A DNA stretch of 64,000 nucleotides from Xylophilus ampelinus. GTDB taxonomy: Bacteria > Pseudomonadota > Gammaproteobacteria > Burkholderiales > Burkholderiaceae_C. Positions 61,044-64,000 of this stretch are shown piece by piece. Every line of letters begins with the position of its first letter. Position 1 is the stretch's first letter. A program made the translations under genes and the position numbers. The stretch lies in assembly GCF_901875635.1 (NCBI RefSeq), contig NZ_CABFMN010000093.1, positions 1-64,000 on the forward strand, in the 5' to 3' direction. A model generated the notes under the pieces. That model was not told the origin of the DNA, ran no database searches, and worked only from the letters and a program-made list of their open reading frames with translations.

Positions 61044-61952
61044 TCAGCGGCGCGCCGCCATCGCCTTGCCGACCTCGTTGGCACCCTGCGCGGCGCCGCT
61101 TTGCGGCACCTGCTCGCCGTTGCGGTCCGTCACTTCCTGCAGCCGCGCGGCCAGTTGCTCGGGCGTGTCGGCCGCCAGGCCGATGTAGGCGCCCTGCGTG
61201 AGCGTGATGTGCGCCGCCTCGAAGGTGCCGGCGCCAGCGCACAGGATGGTGCGCGTGGGCGCGCTCTCCGCCGCCAGCACCAGCATCGCAGGCACCACGG
61301 CCTCGGGCCTGAGCGCCTCCAGCACGTCCTGCGGCATCAGCCCCTCGGTCATCCGGGTGGCGGCCGTCGGCGCCAGGCAGTTGACGTGGATGTTGTTCTT
61401 GGCGCCCTCGAGGCTCAGCGTCTGCATCAGGCCGACCAGCGCGAGCTTGGCGGCGCCGTAGTTGCTCTGGCCGAAGTTGCCGTACAGGCCGGAGGACGAG
61501 GTGGTCATCACGATGCGGCCGTACTTCTGATCGCTCATCAGCGCCCACACGGCCTTGGTGCAGTGCACCGCGCCCATCAGGTGCACGTCGACCACGAGTC
61601 GGAAGTCGGCCAGGTCCATCTTGGCGAAGCTCTTGTCGCGCAGGATGCCGGCGTTGTTGACCAGCACGTCGACCCGGCCCCAAGCGTCCACCGCCTGCTG
61701 CACCATGGCCTGCACGGCCGTGAAGTCGGTGACCGAGGCACCGTTGGCGATGGCTTCGCCGCCGGCTGCGCGGATCTCGTCGACCACTTGCTGCGCTGCC
61801 GTGGTGGAGCCGCCCTCGCCGTCCACCGCGCCGCCCAGGTCGTTGACCAGCACCTTGGCGCCCCGCGCCGCCAGGGCCAGCGCATGCTGGCGGCCCAGGC
61901 CGCCCCCGGCCCCGGTGACGATGGCCACGCGGCCCTTGAAATCGATGTTCAC
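61044..61952 (-). CDS. Short-chain dehydrogenase (multifunctional enzyme type 2/HSD17B4-like)
   Basis: A 302-residue SDR. The glycine motif is 'TGAGGGLGRQHALALAARGA', 'NDLGGAVDGEG' follows as in the (3R)-hydroxyacyl-CoA dehydrogenase part of peroxisomal multifunctional enzyme, and the catalytic residues are in 'TTSSSGLYGNFGQSNYGAAK'. It probably oxidises 3-hydroxyacyl-CoA. The GTG at 61952 has a strong AAGGAAAGG upstream and starts directly at the fold (VNIDFKGRVAIV); ATG 61979 would add nine residues with poor ribosome site. Confidence 0.87.
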   Translation of the reverse strand: MNIDFKGRVAIVTGAGGGLGRQHALALAARGAKVLVNDLGGAVDGEGGSTTAAQQVVDEIRAAGGEAIANGASVTDFTAVQAMVQQAVDAWGRVDVLVNNAGILRDKSFAKMDLADFRLVVDVHLMGAVHCTKAVWALMSDQKYGRIVMTTSSSGLYGNFGQSNYGAAKLALVGLMQTLSLEGAKNNIHVNCLAPTAATRMTEGLMPQDVLEALRPEAVVPAMLVLAAESAPTRTILCAGAGTFEAAHITLTQGAYIGLAADTPEQLAARLQEVTDRNGEQVPQSGAAQGANEVGKAMAARR

Positions 61953-62129
61953 GCTCGGTTTCCTTTCCTTGTCAGACATTGGATGGCCGCACGTGCCAGA
62001 AGGCCCGCGGCCGGCGGATGGCAACCGGCGACTGTAGTGCCTGGCGCAGCGACGGGCCTGTCGCGGGCGCACACACGCCGCGCAGCGCAGGATGCGCCGG
62101 CAAGGAAAAGGGCGGGAGACGGGGCGTCC

Positions 62130-62720
62130 TCAGGCCGCGAGGGCCCAGGTGCGCGGGATGTCGTCGAACTGCGGCGCTGCGGCCGGCGCGGGCTGCGGCT
62201 GCGCTTCGACGAAGGGGGTGATGGTGGCGGTCTCGCCGGTGGCGCGCGGTGCGGCCACGGGACGGTTGCGCTCGTCGATCCGGCGCGCGATGAGTTGGCT
62301 GGACAGTTCGACCTGGCGCAGCAGTTGTTGCTCGCGGCCGGCGTCGGCGGCGAAGCGCGGGGCATAGATCACACCCACCACGCTGCCGCTGGCCAGCACG
62401 ACCGGCACCGTGAGGCAGCCGGTGGGCAGCGGTGCATCGGCCTGGATCCAGTGCGGCATCACCTCGTCGCGGCAGAAGCTGCTGTCGAACAGGTACCACT
62501 GGGCGGCCTCGGAGAGCTCGCGGCTCGGCTCCGGCGCGGCGCCCACCACCACTTCGGAGGCGAACACGAAGTGCATGCCCATCTTGTCGTGGATCACCCG
62601 CAGCACTTCGCCGATGGCGGCGTCGATGTGGCGATCGGGCCGGCGCGCAGTGACGACGGCGAACTCAAGCTCCTCGACCTGCACGGAGGCAGGGTTGTGC
62701 TGGAAATCGAAGAAGTTCAC
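62130..62720 (-). CDS. GAF-like sensor domain protein
   Basis: A 196-residue protein. 'LRVIHDKMGMHFVFASEVVV' and 'SFCRDEVMPHWIQ', 'GCLTVPVVLASGSVVGVIYA' match, position for position, the GAF protein at 16714-17217 ('LRLMREHLGMDVAFVSRV', 'SFCQRVIDGRMPE', 'HLSTPIVLGDGSTYGTLCC'). It is therefore a diverged GAF domain with a longer, Pro/Ala-rich tail and no output domain. The 5' region (62721-62862) is AT-rich, which is unusual here. Function unknown. Confidence 0.75.
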   Translation of the reverse strand: MNFFDFQHNPASVQVEELEFAVVTARRPDRHIDAAIGEVLRVIHDKMGMHFVFASEVVVGAAPEPSRELSEAAQWYLFDSSFCRDEVMPHWIQADAPLPTGCLTVPVVLASGSVVGVIYAPRFAADAGREQQLLRQVELSSQLIARRIDERNRPVAAPRATGETATITPFVEAQPQPAPAAAPQFDDIPRTWALAA

Positions 62721-62862
62721 GGCGGCGATCCAATGTCAGTCAGAGGTATTCAGTTTCACACCTTGTGACGATTTTGGAAACCTTTGAATGCAAAAGTTTG
62801 ATAAGCCAAATGGCCTATATGTGGCAAAAGTCCCGACTTGGCGGCCCAATGCACCACAAAGA
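62721..62862. other. AT-rich gene-free region
   Basis: This stretch is much poorer in GC than its surroundings and holds TATTCAG, AAAGTTTGATAAG and TATATG elements. It probably contains the promoter of the GAF-like gene and is the main AT-rich regulatory gap at the right end. There is no supported ORF. Confidence 0.5.
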
Positions 62863-62884
62863 AGCGGGACTCGAGGGTCCCGCT
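62863..62884 (-). terminator. Terminator after ABM-family gene
   Basis: AGCGGGAC-n6-GTCCCGCT is an eight-base perfect stem. On the minus strand it is followed by TCTTTGT, downstream of the gene at 62922-63230. Confidence 0.7.
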
Positions 62885-62921
62885 GTTCTGGGGGCGCCGT
62901 GTCGGCGCGGTGAGCAGGCAC

Positions 62922-63230
62922 TCAGGCCGGTGTGAGCACCCGCAGCTCCATGCTCCGCACATAGGGTTTGACCGCCGCCCGGTAGGCCTTCATGTGCGGT
63001 GCAGCGCCATGGGCCTTGAGCGCGTCCAGGCTTTCCCACTGCTCGACGACCACCACGCGGTCGGCACCGACCTCGAACTGGCCGGGAATCGCTGGCTGGT
63101 TGTCGATGGTGGGCGTGTAGGCGATGCAGCCAGCCTCCTCCAGCACGGTGGGCACGACCTTGTGGAACTCGGCGAGGAAGGCGTCGCGCGTGCCCGGGTT
63201 GAGCTCGACGGTGGCGATGACGTGGATCAT
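62922..63230 (-). CDS. Antibiotic-biosynthesis-monooxygenase (ABM) domain protein
   Basis: A 102-residue single-domain protein of the dimeric alpha-beta barrel fold: 'IHVIATVELNPGTRDAFLAE', 'EEAGCIAYTPT', 'VVVVEQWESLDALKAHGAAPHM' (in parts). ABM-family enzymes oxidise quinone-like compounds without cofactors, but many are housekeeping proteins of unknown substrate (YgiN-like). A strong AAGGACATC lies upstream. It lies 109 bases downstream of gshA and may be co-transcribed with it. Confidence 0.87.
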   Translation of the reverse strand: MIHVIATVELNPGTRDAFLAEFHKVVPTVLEEAGCIAYTPTIDNQPAIPGQFEVGADRVVVVEQWESLDALKAHGAAPHMKAYRAAVKPYVRSMELRVLTPA

Positions 63231-63339
63231 GGATGTCCTTGAGAGAGGAATGAAGGCGAAGGCGCGGCGTGCGCCGCAGCGGCCAGTGTTCCATCCTTCG
63301 CGCAACGCGGCTGTCCGGCGCCGGACAGCGGGCCGGGCG

Positions 63340-64000
63340 TCAGATGGCCAGCGCCACGTCGCCGCGCAGCGGCCGCAGGCCCAGCCGCGCGGGCGAGACG
63401 TACTGCTCCCGGTACTGCTCGAAGGGCAAGGTGTCTGCCGCCTCGATGCGCCGCTGCTCCTCGACCGAGGTGGCCGTGGCCGCCTCGAACGCCTGCTGCC
63501 GTTCGGCGCTCCAGGGCAGCGCCAGGAGCACGTCGCGGACGGCTTCGGAGCGCGCCCGCGTGAAGGCGGTGAAGGAATTGCCGTGCTCGGCGGCCATGTG
63601 GGCCAGCACCCGCGCCGAGGGCAAGGTGTCGGGCGCCGCCAGGGCGGCCAGTGCGGCATCGAGCGCCTGGGCGTGCAGCTCGCCGCCCTGGGCGGCATCG
63701 AGCGCAGCGGCGATCGGACGGCACTGGTCGAGGATCTCGGCGCCCCACTCCACGAGTTTCACCGGCCGCCCGCCACGCTGCAGCGAAAGGCCCGGCTCGC
63801 GCCCACGCGCAGCCGTGAGGTGCTGGTTGTGGGCAATCTCGCCGATCTCGTCGCGGCTGTCGGGCGGGCTGTCGGCCAGCAGGCAGTGCAGCAGGAAGAT
63901 GTCGAGGAAGCGCATGGTCTGCGCGCGGATGCCGACCGGCTCGAAGGGGTCGAGGTCCATCAGGCGCACCTCCACGTATTCCACGCCGCGTTCGCGCAGC
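63340..64000 (-). CDS. gshA: Glutamate-cysteine ligase, C-terminal part (5' end outside window)
   Basis: The frame is open to the right edge, so only the last 220 residues are visible. The conserved 'VEYVEVRLMDLDPFEPVGI' start and 'DIFLLHCLLADSP' are distinctive of proteobacterial GshA, and the end 'RREQYVSPARLGLRPLRGD'-like 'QYREQYVSPARLGLRPLRG' closes it. The enzyme joins glutamate and cysteine in the first step of glutathione synthesis. Its N-terminal catalytic part lies outside. Confidence 0.92.
   Translation of the reverse strand, partial: LRERGVEYVEVRLMDLDPFEPVGIRAQTMRFLDIFLLHCLLADSPPDSRDEIGEIAHNQHLTAARGREPGLSLQRGGRPVKLVEWGAEILDQCRPIAAALDAAQGGELHAQALDAALAALAAPDTLPSARVLAHMAAEHGNSFTAFTRARSEAVRDVLLALPWSAERQQAFEAATATSVEEQRRIEAADTLPFEQYREQYVSPARLGLRPLRGDVALAI

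Overview
The window is a GC-rich (roughly 70% by eye) bacterial chromosome segment with densely packed genes on both strands. The gene complement fits Burkholderiales, family Comamonadaceae, most likely Variovorax or a close relative: Rieske demethylase, Liv-type binding protein, tannase-family esterase, a PXPV-type secreted protein, many TetR, LysR and LytTR regulators, and a dispersed 60-70 bp intergenic repeat resembling elements I remember from this family. The genus is an inference; there is no rRNA in the window. I saw no tRNA, rRNA or CRISPR array.

Layout. 1-10 kb: tail of a LytTR regulator, a small secreted PXPV protein, glnS, a clearly lower-GC stand-alone OLD-family ATPase/TOPRIM nuclease (the best candidate for acquired DNA), a tannase/feruloyl-esterase-family lipoprotein, an MliC-like lysozyme inhibitor, a uracil-DNA glycosylase-family protein, and a Fic protein overlapping rluE. 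10-16 kb: a Rieske oxygenase, substrate-binding protein and unknown protein under a probable TetR regulator with a perfect 18-bp palindrome in front, then a second TetR gene divergent from a VOC protein with twin operators between them. 16-23 kb: Tat-exported M23 peptidase, GAF protein, lone ABC ATPase coupled to a possible g-type lysozyme inhibitor, a LOV-type hybrid histidine kinase (putative blue-light sensor), and a FUSC transporter. 23-30 kb: a TetR-led set of small enzymes, two tandem Hsp20 genes, a divergent MFS/LysR pair, and an MBL-fold protein. 30-36 kb: LysR divergent from an omega-aminotransferase, a 7TMR-DISM diguanylate cyclase, and a 2-hydroxyacid dehydrogenase next to an Lrp regulator.

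36.4-47.4 kb is one long catabolic/uptake operon: a Cys/Met-metabolism PLP enzyme, a complete Dpp/Opp-type ABC importer, two SDRs, a flavoprotein and two carboxymuconolactone-decarboxylase/AhpD-like proteins. Most genes in it overlap by 1-4 bases. Its substrate is unknown; the gene content suggests import and breakdown of a small peptide-like or organosulfur compound, probably under the divergent Lrp regulator.

47.4-64 kb: an AstE/AspA-type amidohydrolase coupled to an orphan phage-tail-sheath-like gene, the YlqF/RbgA GTPase, a membrane LytTR regulator, an acyltransferase, a double GNAT, a 26-residue Cys-rich micro-ORF with a perfect Shine-Dalgarno, an alpha/beta hydrolase abutting a decayed thioesterase, a MuiA-like DUF4139 protein, an HPF/RaiA-like protein ahead of a large EF-hand membrane protein, an SDR, a second GAF-like protein, an ABM-family monooxygenase, and the 3' part of gshA at the right edge.

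Notable structure: at least eight copies of one palindromic repeat lie in gene gaps, one supplying the stop codon of its neighbour; one gene is frameshifted (9821-10143); at least one gene remnant (thioesterase, near 55.8 kb), possibly two, stops exactly where the neighbouring gene ends.
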